NCBI RefSeq assembly: GCF_000013225.1
Contig: NC_007776.1
Span: forward strand, 2,114,501 to 2,178,500
Reading direction: 5' to 3'
DNA from: Synechococcus sp. JA-2-3B'a(2-13)
Lineage (GTDB): Bacteria > Cyanobacteriota > Cyanobacteriia > Thermostichales > Thermostichaceae
Length of the DNA: 64,000 bases
Shown: positions 18,869 to 28,394 of the stretch, piece by piece
Layout: every line of letters begins with the position of its first letter
Numbering within the stretch: the first letter of the stretch is position 1
Translations under genes and position numbers: made by a program
Notes under the pieces: generated by a model
The model's database searches: none
The model's input: only the letters and a program-made list of their open reading frames with translations
Told to the model about the DNA's origin: nothing

Positions 18869-18873
18869 GGGGG

Positions 18874-19593
18874 TTAAGGTTTTTCCTCTCCCCATCCCTC
18901 CTTCGGAGCGGGGGGCTCAAACTTGTAGCCAACTCCACGCACGGTGCGGATCAACTCCGGTTGGCTGGTATCAGTCTCTAGTTTCTTGCGAATTTGGCCA
19001 ATGTGGACATCGACCACCCGTTCATCTCCCTCGTGGTTAAAATCCCACACCTCTTGAATCAGCTCAGCCCGTCGCCAAACCCGCCCCGGATGTCGAGCCA
19101 TAGCATAGAGCAAATCGAACTCCAGTGCTGTTAAGTTGATCAGGCGCTGCTCGCGGATGACTGCTCGGGTTTCCGGGTCGATTACCAAAGAGGCAAAGGT
19201 CAAGACCGGTGCGCTGGCAACTTCGGTCTTCATGCGTTGCCGCCGCAGAATGGCTTGCACTCGCGCCTGTAACTCCGGCAGGCTGAAGGGCTTGGTCAGG
19301 TAGTCATCTGCCCCCAACTGGAATCCGTGCAACTTATCAGCAGGGCTGACGCGGCTGGTCAACATCAACACGTACACGCCGGTCTCTTTTTGCATTTGCT
19401 GGCAGAGATCGTAGCCGCTCACATCCGGCAAGTTCAGATCCAAAATTACCAAGGCCGGCTGAAAAGCGCGCAACTGCTGTAAGCCCTCGGCCCCCGTCAT
19501 CGCCACCTCAACCGAATACCCCTGCCGCTGCAAGTACCGCTGCAGTAGAGCACAAATGCTGGGATCATCATCGATGATGAGGATGCGTGACAT
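18874..19593 (-). CDS. OmpR/PhoB-family response regulator
   Basis: 239 aa. The receiver domain has acidic pocket DDD near residue 8, phospho-acceptor Asp in VILDLNLPD and Lys in LTKPFSLPE. The C-terminal winged-helix DNA-binding domain ends in RTVRGVGYKFEPP. No histidine kinase is adjacent. The sequence does not let me assign it safely to RpaA, RpaB or another named regulator. Confidence 0.92.
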   Translation of the reverse strand: MSRILIIDDDPSICALLQRYLQRQGYSVEVAMTGAEGLQQLRAFQPALVILDLNLPDVSGYDLCQQMQKETGVYVLMLTSRVSPADKLHGFQLGADDYLTKPFSLPELQARVQAILRRQRMKTEVASAPVLTFASLVIDPETRAVIREQRLINLTALEFDLLYAMARHPGRVWRRAELIQEVWDFNHEGDERVVDVHIGQIRKKLETDTSQPELIRTVRGVGYKFEPPAPKEGWGEEKP

Positions 19594-20062
19594 GGCAGCT
19601 TGGCACTCTCGAAGTCAGCAGGAGACAAGGTTGCAGGGCGTTGGGGTGTGGGGATCCCTTCGGCAGCTCATGGGCAACAATCGTGCAGAGGTGATGGGCC
19701 CTCGGCTCGCGGGTGAATAAAGAGCCCTCTCAACAGGGCAAGCTTGACCCCAACCTCGGCCGGAAAGGGCCACAGGCGCAGGCAATTCATGAGTGATTGA
19801 ACACTTAAATCTTATTTCAAGTCTTTACGTATGGGGTCACAGGGGGAGTTCATCCTTGTCAAGGCTGCCCTTCTCTCCAAATTAACGGAGGCTTATCCAA
19901 GAATCTTGGGCATTATCTTACTGAGTTGCCCAAGGGGAAAAGTAGCGTAAGGAGGATCCGTCAAGCAAGATCCTTAGCACCTGGAGTTAATCTGGAGGCC
20001 GTGGCGCTTCCGTTCCTGTCTCGAGGTCTGGCCTTAGTGTGGGCGGTTTATCCTGGAGGCCT
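19594..20062. other. Non-coding stretch between response regulator and membrane protein
   Basis: Roughly 470 bp separate two divergent genes. It must hold both promoters. I see AT-rich patches around 19800-19830 but no motif strong enough to name. Confidence 0.45.
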
Positions 20063-20443
20063 ATGTACACCAATCCCGATGAAGTCTTCCGCAAAGATGT
20101 CTGGTTGGCCCTCTTCACGTGGGGGATCCTGGAGCTGGCTTGTTTCGTGATTATCCCATTCACTGGAGCCTACGCATTCTCGCAAGTGGCGGCTTGGCTG
20201 TGGCCCTCTTTGGTTTTGGGGCCGGTGGGGGCGGTTGTGGTGGCTTTTTGTTCTAAAGTGGTGCTGGCTGCTAACAACATCCCGGATCCCAGGAGAAAAC
20301 AAGCCCAGCGGCAAGTGGCTCAGGTGGTCAGTCTTTTTGGCTTTCTGGGCTTGGCATTGCCCCTCCTTCTGGCAGGATGGGTATTTGGCCGAGAGATTTT
20401 GACGACCGACTGGCAGAATAAGTTCACCAACACCAATAAGTAG
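20063..20443 (+). CDS. Hypothetical integral membrane protein
   Basis: 126 aa with three hydrophobic segments (LFTWGILELACFVIIPF, LVLGPVGAVVVAFCS and VVSLFGFLGLALPLLLAGWV) and a Lys/Arg-rich loop between the second and third. The ATG at 20063 has GGAGG immediately upstream. The family is not recognised. Confidence 0.72.
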   Translation: MYTNPDEVFRKDVWLALFTWGILELACFVIIPFTGAYAFSQVAAWLWPSLVLGPVGAVVVAFCSKVVLAANNIPDPRRKQAQRQVAQVVSLFGFLGLALPLLLAGWVFGREILTTDWQNKFTNTNK

Positions 20444-20487
20444 AAGCTAATCTCCGACGCCCTTGCCCTCTGGGGTCGCGTCGCCCC

Positions 20488-20577
20488 GTCAGCGTTGCGA
20501 TTCCTCTGCACAGGCCTAGCAAGAGCGCTGCGGAACACGATACATTGGGATGCAATCACGTCAGCGTTGCGCAGCAG
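20488..20577. repeat. Two partial copies of dispersed repeat A
   Basis: The core GTCAGCGTTGCG occurs at about 20488-20504 and again at about 20559-20577 in the same orientation, in the intergenic region before the SH3 protein. They belong to the same dispersed family as the copies in cbiM and near the Uma2 gene. Confidence 0.5.
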
Positions 20578-20669
20578 TCGTGCTCTGGCTTTCGTAAATC
20601 CCCGGTTTTGACGGGGATCCCATCTTCTCTGCGGATTCTTGCCTGCAGCATTGCGGGAAGGTATTTCGG

Positions 20670-21431
20670 ATGGCTAACTACCCGATGCGAGGCCGTTCTT
20701 CTCCTGCTTCTGGCGGTTTTCCCTTGGGCACCTTGGTGGTGGTGAGTGTCTCGGTTGGGGCTCTGGCCGCCTTGGCTTGGCAGTTGTGGCAGCTCGTCGC
20801 CCCCATGTTGGCCCCCCCTGCCCCGCCTCAATTTCCGCAGGCGGTGCGCTTGGATCCCTTGCCCCGCCCAGCCAGTTTTCCCTCTCCCCCCTCTGGCCCT
20901 GCTGCAGGCACTGTTGACCCTGAGGGATTTCCCCCCGGCAGCCGCGGGCGGGTGATCGAGCCAATTGGCCTGGCAATCCGCAGCCAACCTTCTGCCGATG
21001 GAGCCTACCAAGGGGGAATTGTGGTGGGGGAAACGGTGACGGTGTTGGAGTACAGCGCCGATGGTCGTTGGCAACGGGTGCGGCGGGAGTTGAACGGACA
21101 AGAGGGCTGGGTGCGCGCCGGCAATTTGGGCCCTGTGGATGGTGCTTCAGCTTCAACTTCTACAGCTCCCACGGTTGAACCCAACCCTGAATTAACTCCT
21201 TTGCCGGCTCGACCCCCCATGGTGGCAGTAGGTGGGCAGGGACGGGTGATCGAGCCCATTGGCCTGGCGCTGCGGGCCACTCCAGAGCGGGAGGGAACCT
21301 ACATTGGTGGTGTGCCCATGAACGAGGTGGTGACGGTGCTGGGCCTCAGCGAAGATGGTCGTTGGCAGCGCATCCGCCGTCAGAATGGGCAGGAAGGTTG
21401 GGTGCGGGCGGGGAATCTGGCGCAGGAGTAG
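20670..21431 (+). CDS. Membrane-anchored protein with two bacterial SH3 domains
   Basis: 253 aa. One N-terminal transmembrane segment (FPLGTLVVVSVSVGALAALAW) is followed by a Pro-rich linker. Two homologous SH3b domains follow, both beginning GRVIEPIGLA and ending NGQEGWVRAGNL. Such domains bind peptidoglycan peptides or proteins in the periplasm. The two repeats are very similar, suggesting a recent internal duplication. SD GGAAGG lies 8 nt before the ATG. Confidence 0.82.
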   Translation: MANYPMRGRSSPASGGFPLGTLVVVSVSVGALAALAWQLWQLVAPMLAPPAPPQFPQAVRLDPLPRPASFPSPPSGPAAGTVDPEGFPPGSRGRVIEPIGLAIRSQPSADGAYQGGIVVGETVTVLEYSADGRWQRVRRELNGQEGWVRAGNLGPVDGASASTSTAPTVEPNPELTPLPARPPMVAVGGQGRVIEPIGLALRATPEREGTYIGGVPMNEVVTVLGLSEDGRWQRIRRQNGQEGWVRAGNLAQE

Positions 21432-21654
21432 CCCTTGCCATAGGCATAGCCCTACAGATGCCCTGGTGGGGGATTGTGACGACCGGGAAGGCTGTGTTTC
21501 GGTAGAACAGTACCGATGCCAAGCTATGCTGGGGCTGCAGCTTGTTTACGCGACCGTGCTGGCAGCGCGGAGCAATGGTGAAGTGCGTCGGGGGATCTGC
21601 TTTCAGTGCTAGGAGGGCAGAGTTCTTGCCTCTGATCTCCTGGAGATCAAGCAG

Positions 21655-22236
21655 TTGCTGACCCCATCTTCGCCGCCCATGGACAGACCAAAACCCTGGA
21701 TCCTTTCTCGTTCTTGCTTGCTACTGCTTCTTGGCTTGCTTGAGCCTGCTCCGGCTTGGGCCCATGGGGTGGAAGCCTCTCTTCGGGCTGTTCCCGCTTT
21801 TGAGATCGAGGCCCGCTACGATTCTGGGGAACCGATGGGATCCGCCCGGGTGACGGTATTTGCGCCAACGGATCCCACTACCCCTTGGCAGGAGGGACAG
21901 ACGGATGCGCGGGGACGATTTCTGCTGCAGCCGGATCCCAACCTGACGGGCCTCTGGCAGGTGCGGATTCGCCAGGCCGGGCATGGGGTATTGGTCAATG
22001 TGCCGGTGGGCGAGGAGTTCCCTCAGACAGAAGGGATCCCCAGCGCTTCCCCACCCTTTGGGCCTTTGCAGCGGGGGGTTATGGCCGCCTGTGTCATTTG
22101 GGGCTGTCTGGGCACAGCTCTGTTCTTCTCCAGGCCCCGTCAATCTGGTTACGCAGCGGTGGAGAGCCCACCGGTTTCGGGATCTCCAGGGTCAGGAATC
22201 TCAGGCTCCCAGGCTGGCTCCTCTGCTCTGGAGTAG
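21655..22236 (+). CDS. CbiL-like secreted protein of a Ni/Co uptake locus
   Basis: About 190 aa with a signal peptide (LLLLLGLLEPAPAWAHG), a carboxypeptidase-regulatory/CbiL-like beta domain (FEIEARYDSGEPMGSARVTVF and following) and a C-terminal transmembrane segment (VMAACVIWGCLGTALFFS). It lies directly before cbiM, the usual position of CbiL/NikL-type accessory components. The TTG at 21655 has GGAG 9 nt upstream; the ATG at 21679 is an alternative with no SD. The His after the signal cleavage site may bind metal. Confidence 0.72.
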   Translation: MLTPSSPPMDRPKPWILSRSCLLLLLGLLEPAPAWAHGVEASLRAVPAFEIEARYDSGEPMGSARVTVFAPTDPTTPWQEGQTDARGRFLLQPDPNLTGLWQVRIRQAGHGVLVNVPVGEEFPQTEGIPSASPPFGPLQRGVMAACVIWGCLGTALFFSRPRQSGYAAVESPPVSGSPGSGISGSQAGSSALE

Positions 22237-22244
22237 GACTGACC

Positions 22245-22946
22245 ATGCACATCAGCGATGGCATTTTGCCGGCACCGCTTTGGCTAGGGGGTTATGGCAT
22301 CACCGCCCTGATCACCAGCTACAGCTTGCGGCTTCTCCGTCGCGCCAGCGTTGCGGAGCAATGTCCTTGGTGGGAACGGGATCCCCGCCATATTGCTACG
22401 CAACGCTGTCGCGACCAGTTGCCCAAAGCGGCTTTGCTCACGGCTGTCTTTTTTGTGGCCTCTTCGATTCACCTGCCCTTTCCCCCGGCCAGCCTGCATC
22501 TGGTGCTGAACGGGTTGATGGGTCTGATGTTGGGGGCTTTGGCCTATCCGGCGATTGTAGTGGGCTTGTTTTTTCAGGCGGTGGCCTTTGGCCATGGGGG
22601 CCTGACCACATTGGGCATCAACGCCGCCATTATGGGGATCCCGGCGCTCCTGGCCGGTGGGATTTTTCGGGCAGGCCGTCGGGTGATGGGGGCCGGAGTG
22701 TCTGCCTTCTTGGCGGGAGCGGTTGGGGTGGGTCTAGCAGTGCTGTTGTTTTACGGGGTGGTCATGGCTGCTGTGGTTGACGCTGGCAGCGGGATCCTCT
22801 CCACAGAAGCCGGTCGCCTGGCTCTTGGGAGCTTGGTGGTGGCCCACATCCCCCTGATGGTGGTGGAGGGGTTGTTCGCCAGTTGGGTGGTGCTGTTTTT
22901 GCAGCGGGTACAACCGGCGCTGCTGGGAGACTATGGCAAGAGATGA
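22245..22946 (+). CDS. cbiM: Energy-coupling factor Ni/Co transporter S component CbiM
   Basis: Substrate-specific membrane component for cobalt or nickel. It starts MHISDGILPAPLWLGGY, the conserved N-terminus whose Met1-His2 amino end coordinates the metal. Further family motifs are SIHLPFPPASLHLVLNGLMG and GGLTTLGINAAIMGIP. Residues 32-57 are an extra segment encoded by a palindromic repeat insertion (22339-22415). This falls in the first cytoplasmic loop, so function may be preserved. The ATG is 8 nt past the previous stop, and the gene overlaps cbiQ by 14 nt. Confidence 0.9.
   Translation: MHISDGILPAPLWLGGYGITALITSYSLRLLRRASVAEQCPWWERDPRHIATQRCRDQLPKAALLTAVFFVASSIHLPFPPASLHLVLNGLMGLMLGALAYPAIVVGLFFQAVAFGHGGLTTLGINAAIMGIPALLAGGIFRAGRRVMGAGVSAFLAGAVGVGLAVLLFYGVVMAAVVDAGSGILSTEAGRLALGSLVVAHIPLMVVEGLFASWVVLFLQRVQPALLGDYGKR
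22339..22415. repeat. 77-bp palindromic repeat insertion inside cbiM
   Basis: Two inverted copies of dispersed repeat A (22339-22362 and 22392-22415) flank a 29-bp centre. The arms pair almost perfectly over 24 bp. The insertion keeps the reading frame and adds about 25 residues absent from usual CbiM sequences. Confidence 0.75.
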
Positions 22947-23763
22947 AGCCGGCTCAGGGATCCCTTGCTGCTGGCGCGGTCAACAATCCCATCCTCACCC
23001 CTCCAAACCCCTTTCCTGGCTGCACCGGTGGCAACCTCTGCCCAAGGTGCTGGGCCTGATGGCGCTGATGGCGGCTTTCGCCTCGGTGAGGTGCCTGGCC
23101 CTCTTGCCGCTCATCTGGGCGCTGGTGGCTGGACTGTGGAGCCTGTCGGGATTGCCTTGGAGCCTCGGGCTGAGGCGGCTGGCAGCCCCAGGGCTGTTGG
23201 TGGCAGGGTTGATGGGGATCCTACCCTTCTGGGCGGGGGAAACCATCCTGTGGCGCTGGGGATCCCTGGCTCTGCGTTGGGAGGGGCTGCAGATGGCGCT
23301 TCGCATTGGGGGGAGAGGGCTGGCCCTATTTGCCCTCACGATGCTGCTGCTGGAGACCACTCCCACATCGGAACTGTTGGCAGCTTTGCGGGCCCTGGGG
23401 ATCCCAGACCTCCTGCTGGAACTGGCCTGGCTCACCCAGCGCTATTTGCAGGAGGTGGCCGCTCAGTGGCAGCAGATGCAACGGGCAGCCCGGCTGAGGG
23501 GTTGGCGACCGCGGGGATCCCTGTGGCGTCCTGGGCCGTCTCTAAGACAAGATCTGCCCTTTCTGGCCGCTTCGGTGGGCACCCTGTTGGTTCGCAGCTA
23601 CGAGCGCTCGCAGAGGGTTTATCAGGCTTTGCGCCTGCGGGGCTATGGACGGGCACCTCTGTTTTCGACGGCGGCTGGCGGGGATCCCTACAGTTGGGCG
23701 GCCACCGCGTTGGCCGTGGCTACGGCTCTATTGCTCCGCAACGCTGATGCGGCCCTCAACTAG
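22933..23763 (+). CDS. cbiQ: Energy-coupling factor transporter T component CbiQ
   Basis: 276-aa membrane protein coupling the S component to ATPases. Hydrophobic segments run from [20 protein letters not shown] onward. The cytoplasmic ARG-type coupling motifs appear as [12 protein letters not shown] and [18 protein letters not shown] lies before the ATG. The cbiO ATPase is not next to it; rimO follows instead. The last codons read through a copy of dispersed repeat A (23730-23752), which supplies the C-terminus [11 protein letters not shown]. Confidence 0.88.
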   Translation: MARDEAGSGIPCCWRGQQSHPHPSKPLSWLHRWQPLPKVLGLMALMAAFASVRCLALLPLIWALVAGLWSLSGLPWSLGLRRLAAPGLLVAGLMGILPFWAGETILWRWGSLALRWEGLQMALRIGGRGLALFALTMLLLETTPTSELLAALRALGIPDLLLELAWLTQRYLQEVAAQWQQMQRAARLRGWRPRGSLWRPGPSLRQDLPFLAASVGTLLVRSYERSQRVYQALRLRGYGRAPLFSTAAGGDPYSWAATALAVATALLLRNADAALN

Positions 23764-23809
23764 AATAGATAAGCCTCTGGCAAGCTGCCCCCTTTTTGAT
23801 GCTCAGTCC

Positions 23810-25231
23810 ATGAATGGGTTAGAAGCGACCGTCTCCAGTTTCCCATCCGTTAAGGACTCCGTCCCGCTTACGCGAACAGCGGTGCAGCGTACAAAGGCGT
23901 CGGTTGCCGTTTTACACCTGGGCTGCGAGAAAAACCGGGTGGACACCGAGCACATGCTGGGCCTGCTGGCCCAAGCGGGCTACCGGGTGGATGGGGACGA
24001 AGAGAGCGCTAACTATGTGATTGTCAACACCTGTAGCTTCATCGAGGCAGCGCGACGGGAGTCGGTCAGTACCCTGATGGAGCTGGCGGTACAAGGCAAA
24101 AAGATCATCATTGCCGGCTGCTTGGCGCAACACTTCCAGGAGGAGCTGCTGCAGGAGATCCCGGAGGCGGTGGCTATCGTGGGTACGGGCGACTATCACC
24201 AGATCGTCCAAATCATCGAGCGGGTGGAGCGGGGAGAGCGGGTCAATGCCGTTACTTCTAGCCTGGATTACATTGCCGACGAGACCGTACCTCGCTATCG
24301 CACCACCCACGCGCCGGTGGCCTACCTGCGGGTAGCCGAGGGCTGTAACTACCGCTGCTCTTTCTGCATCATCCCCCACTTGCGGGGCGACCAACGCTCT
24401 CGCTCCATCGAGTCGATCCTACGGGAAGCAGAACAGCTGGCCGAAGAGGGGGTGCAGGAGCTGATTTTAATTTCCCAGATCACCACCCACTACGGGATCG
24501 ATCTCTACGGGGAGCCGCGGCTGGCAGATCTCATTCGCGCCCTGGGCAAGATCCCCATTCCCTGGATCCGCATGCTCTACGCCTACCCCACCGGCGTCAC
24601 GCCTGCAGTGGTGGAGGCCATCCAAGAAACTCCCAATTTCTTGCCTTACCTGGATTTGCCCCTACAGCACAGCCATCCGCAGATCCTCAAGGCCATGAAT
24701 CGCCCCTGGCAAGGGCAGGTCAACGACCGGGTGATCGAGCGGCTGCGCCAGGCGTTGCCCAATGCCGTGCTGCGCACCAGCTTTATCGTCGGCTTTCCTG
24801 GGGAGACGGAGGAGCACTTCCAGCATCTACTAGACTTTGTCCAGCGCCATCAGTTTGACCATGTGGGGGTGTTTACCTTTTCTCCCGAAGAGGGCACCCC
24901 TGCCTACCACCTCCCCCATCAGGTTCCAGAGGCCGTCAAACAGGAGCGCCGTGCCCGCCTGATGCAGGTGCAGCAGGGGATCACCTTCCGCCGCAACCGC
25001 GAGCAGGTAGGCCGGGTGGTTCCCGTTCTCTTGGAGCAGGAAAACCCCAGAACCGGCGAGTGGATTGGCCGTTCCCCCCGCTTTGCCCCCGAGGTGGATG
25101 GAGTGGTGTATGTGCAGGGGCAGGGATCCCTGGGATCCCTGGTGCCGGTGCAGATCACCCGCGCTGAGCCCTATGATCTCTTTGGCCAAGTGGTGGCAGC
25201 GCCGGAGGGTTTTAGCTGGAGCGGGCGGTAG
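23810..25231 (+). CDS. rimO: Ribosomal protein uS12 methylthiotransferase RimO
   Basis: Radical-SAM enzyme that methylthiolates Asp88 of ribosomal protein S12, 473 aa. The N-terminal UPF0004 domain begins [20 protein letters not shown]; the radical-SAM cluster motif is [15 protein letters not shown]; a TRAM domain forms the C-terminus. The first about 30 residues are poorly conserved and overlap a copy of dispersed repeat B (23854-23877). The ATG at 23810 is the only sensible start. Confidence 0.94.
   Translation: MNGLEATVSSFPSVKDSVPLTRTAVQRTKASVAVLHLGCEKNRVDTEHMLGLLAQAGYRVDGDEESANYVIVNTCSFIEAARRESVSTLMELAVQGKKIIIAGCLAQHFQEELLQEIPEAVAIVGTGDYHQIVQIIERVERGERVNAVTSSLDYIADETVPRYRTTHAPVAYLRVAEGCNYRCSFCIIPHLRGDQRSRSIESILREAEQLAEEGVQELILISQITTHYGIDLYGEPRLADLIRALGKIPIPWIRMLYAYPTGVTPAVVEAIQETPNFLPYLDLPLQHSHPQILKAMNRPWQGQVNDRVIERLRQALPNAVLRTSFIVGFPGETEEHFQHLLDFVQRHQFDHVGVFTFSPEEGTPAYHLPHQVPEAVKQERRARLMQVQQGITFRRNREQVGRVVPVLLEQENPRTGEWIGRSPRFAPEVDGVVYVQGQGSLGSLVPVQITRAEPYDLFGQVVAAPEGFSWSGR
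23854..23877. repeat. Dispersed repeat B within rimO N-terminus
   Basis: Inverse copy of the unit whose core is GTTCGCGTTGGCGGAACGGA. It is seen twice more at 34870-34897 and 34966-34993 and partially near 10329. It encodes the variable residues [10 protein letters not shown] in RimO. Confidence 0.6.
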
Positions 25232-25281
25232 CGGTGCAAAGCACTTTGGTAGGATCTTCATCCACGGGAGAGGAGCTGGGA

Positions 25282-25998
25282 ATGACTACCCTTCGCGTCA
25301 GCGGGACCGAGTCTTTAGATGATCTGAAACAAGCAGCAGCCCGAGCCGCGGTTCAAAAGGTGCAGTCGGGGATGGTGGTGGGGCTGGGCACGGGATCCAC
25401 AGCCGCCTTTGCCGTGAGCGCCCTAGCAGAGCGGATGCAAACCGAAGGTCTCCAGATTATCGGCGTGCCTACCTCGGAGCGCACGGCTGAACAGGCCCGC
25501 TCCCTGGGGATCCCGCTGGCTACCCTAGAAGAGCAGCCGCGCCTGGATCTGGCCATCGATGGGGCCGACGAGATTGAAGTGGGATCCCTGAACCTGATCA
25601 AAGGGGCAGGAGGGGCCCTGTTGCGGGAAAAGTTGGTGGAGGCCAGCGCTGCCGAGCTGATCATCATCGCCGATGCCTCTAAAAAAGTCGCGCAGTTGGG
25701 CATTCGCTTCCCGGTGCCGGTAGAGGTGGTGCGCTTTGGCTGGAAAACCACCTTGGCGCGGGTAGAGGCTCTGGGGTGCACAGCCACCTTACGGCGGAAT
25801 GCCAACGGGGATCCCTACTTGACGGACGAGCAGCACTACATCCTCGACTGCCAATTCGGCCCCATGGCGGATCCTGCCAAGATCGCCGATCAACTCAAGG
25901 GGACGGTGGGGGTTGTGGAACATGGCCTGTTCATCGGCATGGCCAAAGAGGCAATCATCGCCCTCCCGACTGGGATCGAAACGCTGCAACCCAGCTGA
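25282..25998 (+). CDS. rpiA: Ribose-5-phosphate isomerase A
   Basis: Interconverts ribose 5-phosphate and ribulose 5-phosphate in the Calvin and pentose-phosphate cycles, 238 aa. Motifs are GLGTGSTAAF, DLAIDGADEI and LIKGAGGALLREK. The ATG at 25282 follows GGAGAGGAGC; a GTG at 25234 would add 16 residues not typical of the family. It follows rimO by 50 bp on the same strand. Confidence 0.95.
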   Translation: MTTLRVSGTESLDDLKQAAARAAVQKVQSGMVVGLGTGSTAAFAVSALAERMQTEGLQIIGVPTSERTAEQARSLGIPLATLEEQPRLDLAIDGADEIEVGSLNLIKGAGGALLREKLVEASAAELIIIADASKKVAQLGIRFPVPVEVVRFGWKTTLARVEALGCTATLRRNANGDPYLTDEQHYILDCQFGPMADPAKIADQLKGTVGVVEHGLFIGMAKEAIIALPTGIETLQPS

Positions 25999-26318
25999 CA
26001 ACTTCCTATACCCAGTCGTGTATTGGCGTTGCCCAGGAACTGGGTTTACAGCTTTTTCCGACTTCATGGGAGTTCCGTAGCCAAGCGGGAGCCTTCCCAC
26101 GCAAGAGATTGATTGACACTGGCTGTGGTAAACAACGCTGAAAAAAGCTGTACAGCTATCCCCAACTCCCCTCTCCCCCTGGGAGAGGGGCTGGGGGTGA
26201 GGGCTGACTCCCCCTGGGAGAGGGGCTGGGGGTGAGGGGGAGCGCTTGGGAAATGTCTCAATCGGGTCTGAAATGACCATAGACGAAGAGGCTGTAGGCG
26301 AATTGGAGTTTCTGCCCG
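25999..26318. other. Intergenic region rpiA-murF
   Basis: 320 bp without a gene. It includes a 35-bp-period tandem duplication at 26173-26238 and a GCTTTTT/AAAAAAGC inverted repeat around 26050-26145, which may act as an rpiA terminator. Confidence 0.5.
26173..26238. repeat. Tandem duplication of a 31-bp G-rich unit
   Basis: Two identical 31-bp copies (26173-26203 and 26208-26238) begin CTCCCCCTGGGAGAGGGGCT and are separated by CTGA. Each copy contains its own small inverted repeat CTCCCCCTGGGAG. The unit resembles widespread cyanobacterial intergenic repeats of CTCCCC/GGGGAG type. Confidence 0.85.
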
Positions 26319-27656
26319 ATGCTGACCTTACGAACTGTGGCTGACCTGCTGCAAACTCCCCTGCAGGGGGATCCCCATTTGTTGGGTCTTCCCGTCCAAG
26401 CCATTTGCACCGACAGCCGCCAACTCCAGCCAGGCTCAGTCTTCGTGGCGCTGCGGGGGGAACGGTTTGATGGACACAACTTTATTCCACAAGCTTTGGC
26501 AAGGGGGGCCGTTGCCGTCATCAGCCAGCGTCCGGTGGCTGGGCCCCATTTTCAAGTCTCAGATACCCTAGCTGCCTACCAGCGCATTGCCAGAGGCTGG
26601 CGGGAGCAGTTTCCCCCCTCCGTAGTAGCCATCACGGGCTCAGCAGGCAAAACCACCACCAAGGAAATGCTGGCGGCTGCCCTATCCCGCTACGGCACAG
26701 TTCTCAAAAGTGAGGCCAACCACAACAACGACATCGGGGTTGCTCAAACCCTGCTCCAGATGCGACCGGAGCATCAGTTTGTGGTTCTGGAAATGGCCAT
26801 GCGAGGCCCCGGAGAAATTCGCCGCCTGGCTCAGATGGCTCAGCCCACCCACGCCTTGATCACCCATATTGGCACCGCCCACATCGGCAGACTGGGATCC
26901 CGCGCGGCCATTGCTGCTGCCAAGTGCGAGCTGCTGCAGGAGCTAGGGCAGGGGGTGGCTCTGCTGAATGGAGAAGATCCCTTGCTGTTGTCTACCGCCG
27001 CCAGCCTGTGGTCGGGACAAACCCTTACCTATGGCCTGGATCAGGGGGACTTACGAGGAGAATGGGATCCCCAAGCCCAAACGGTAACCGTGGAGGGCCT
27101 AACGCTGCCGGTGCCCTTGCCGGGAAGACACCATGCCCTCAACTGGATGGGGGTGCTGGCTGCTTTGCGCAGCTTGGGGCTGGATTGGGAGCGGCTCCGA
27201 GAACCCATCGCCTTGCCTACCCCTCTGGAGGGGCGCAACCGCCATCTCAAGCTGGCAGGAGATGTGGAAATCTGGGACGAAACCTACAACGCCTCGCCGG
27301 AAGCGATGATCGCGGCTCTACACCTGCTGGCCCAAACCCCGGGAAAACGGCGCTGGGCCATTCTCGGCCCGATGCGGGAGTTGGGAGAGCATGCGCCTCA
27401 GCTCTATGCAGAGGTGGGTCGGGCGGCTGCCCCTCTGGGGCTGGATCGGATCTTGCTCTTGGATCCCGAAGGAGAAATGCAACCGCTGCTCGACCAAAAA
27501 CCGGCAGCCCAGACAGAACGCTGCGAGGAGGTATCCGAACTGCTGGAAATCTTGCTCCATCACGTGCAAGCCGGGGATCGGCTGCTGTTCAAGGCAGCGC
27601 GGGCTGTTGAACTGGAGCGGGTGCTGCACCGCTTTTTGCAGGAGTGGCAGGCGTAG
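26319..27656 (+). CDS. murF: UDP-N-acetylmuramoyl-tripeptide--D-Ala-D-Ala ligase MurF
   Basis: Adds the D-Ala-D-Ala dipeptide in the last cytoplasmic step of the peptidoglycan precursor pathway, 445 aa. The N-terminal domain has the substrate motif ICTDSRQLQPGSVFVALRG. The Mur ligase ATP site is GSAGKTTTKEML, followed by NHNNDIGVAQTLL and later DETYNASPEAM. Full length for the family. Confidence 0.95.
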   Translation: MLTLRTVADLLQTPLQGDPHLLGLPVQAICTDSRQLQPGSVFVALRGERFDGHNFIPQALARGAVAVISQRPVAGPHFQVSDTLAAYQRIARGWREQFPPSVVAITGSAGKTTTKEMLAAALSRYGTVLKSEANHNNDIGVAQTLLQMRPEHQFVVLEMAMRGPGEIRRLAQMAQPTHALITHIGTAHIGRLGSRAAIAAAKCELLQELGQGVALLNGEDPLLLSTAASLWSGQTLTYGLDQGDLRGEWDPQAQTVTVEGLTLPVPLPGRHHALNWMGVLAALRSLGLDWERLREPIALPTPLEGRNRHLKLAGDVEIWDETYNASPEAMIAALHLLAQTPGKRRWAILGPMRELGEHAPQLYAEVGRAAAPLGLDRILLLDPEGEMQPLLDQKPAAQTERCEEVSELLEILLHHVQAGDRLLFKAARAVELERVLHRFLQEWQA

Positions 27657-27681
27657 GCTAAGCTAAGAAACGGCTGATGAA

Positions 27682-27712
27682 AAGCCCGCGTCCCTCTGTT
27701 GAGAGGGGCTTA
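27682..27712 (+). terminator. Probable murF terminator hairpin
   Basis: Stem CCCTCT/AGAGGG (27692-27707) with a GTTG loop lies inside flanking AAGC/GCTT pairing. There is no long T run, so confidence is modest. Confidence 0.4.
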
Positions 27713-27758
27713 GCCCAAGCCGGGCTCATTCCTCGTCGATAGCTGCCTTCTGTACGGC

Positions 27759-27983
27759 ATGTACTACCACAATCCCTCTCTGCGCGAAGAACCCCGCGAT
27801 CAACCGCCAACGGTGGTGCCCTCTCCTAGCAGCCTCTCCATTCTTGACTGGTTGCGCAAAGAGGGCCGGTTGATCGAGCAGCCCATTGAGGTCCCTGAGA
27901 TGATTTTGGAAGAAGACATCGACGATATCGACGATTTGATCGGGGACGACTACGACGAAGACTTCGAGCCGGAAGAAGAGTAA
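27759..27983 (+). CDS. DUF3134-family protein
   Basis: 74-aa acidic protein MYYHNPSLREEPRDQPPTVV ... ending in a run of Asp/Glu (DDIDDLIGDDYDEDFEPEEE). The N-terminal NPSLREEPR and ILDWLRKEGRLI match the small cyanobacteria-specific DUF3134 family. Function unknown. Confidence 0.8.
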   Translation: MYYHNPSLREEPRDQPPTVVPSPSSLSILDWLRKEGRLIEQPIEVPEMILEEDIDDIDDLIGDDYDEDFEPEEE

Positions 27984-28394
27984 GCACAACTGCCAGGATT
28001 ATTACGAGCTCGTTAACTCATTTATCCCTTTGCTCGGCACCGTGAGGGTGTTATTTTTTGTGCTGCCGCTGGATAGACAGCTCGAGCAAACAAAACAGTA
28101 CAGTCGTTTCAGGTTAGAGTGAGACGCCTGAGCTACCAAGAAAAGTCTTCCAGCCCCGCGCATTCAACGCTTCAGGTGTGGGTGCAGCGTTTTAGTTTGA
28201 ATCAGAATGACTATAGATGCAGACAAACGTAACTGATCCCTCAGCCTCAAGGGATCCTTTTTCAGCCTGTTTTGGATTGCTCACCACCACCCTGCGATGA
28301 TTGTTGCAAATCTAACCTTAGTGGAAGATACCCCCGCAGCCTTTGTAAGAAAGCATCTTGGGGCAGTAGAAACATCTTTTTCGGGGACTTTTTT

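Noticed and set aside
21432-21654. Possible cobalamin or NiCo riboswitch before the cbi genes
   Set aside because: I could not find the conserved B12-box or the four-helix NiCo signature. The region has only weak pairing.
26160-26245. CRISPR-like repeat
   Set aside because: Only two copies with a 4-bp spacer; a tandem duplication, not an array.
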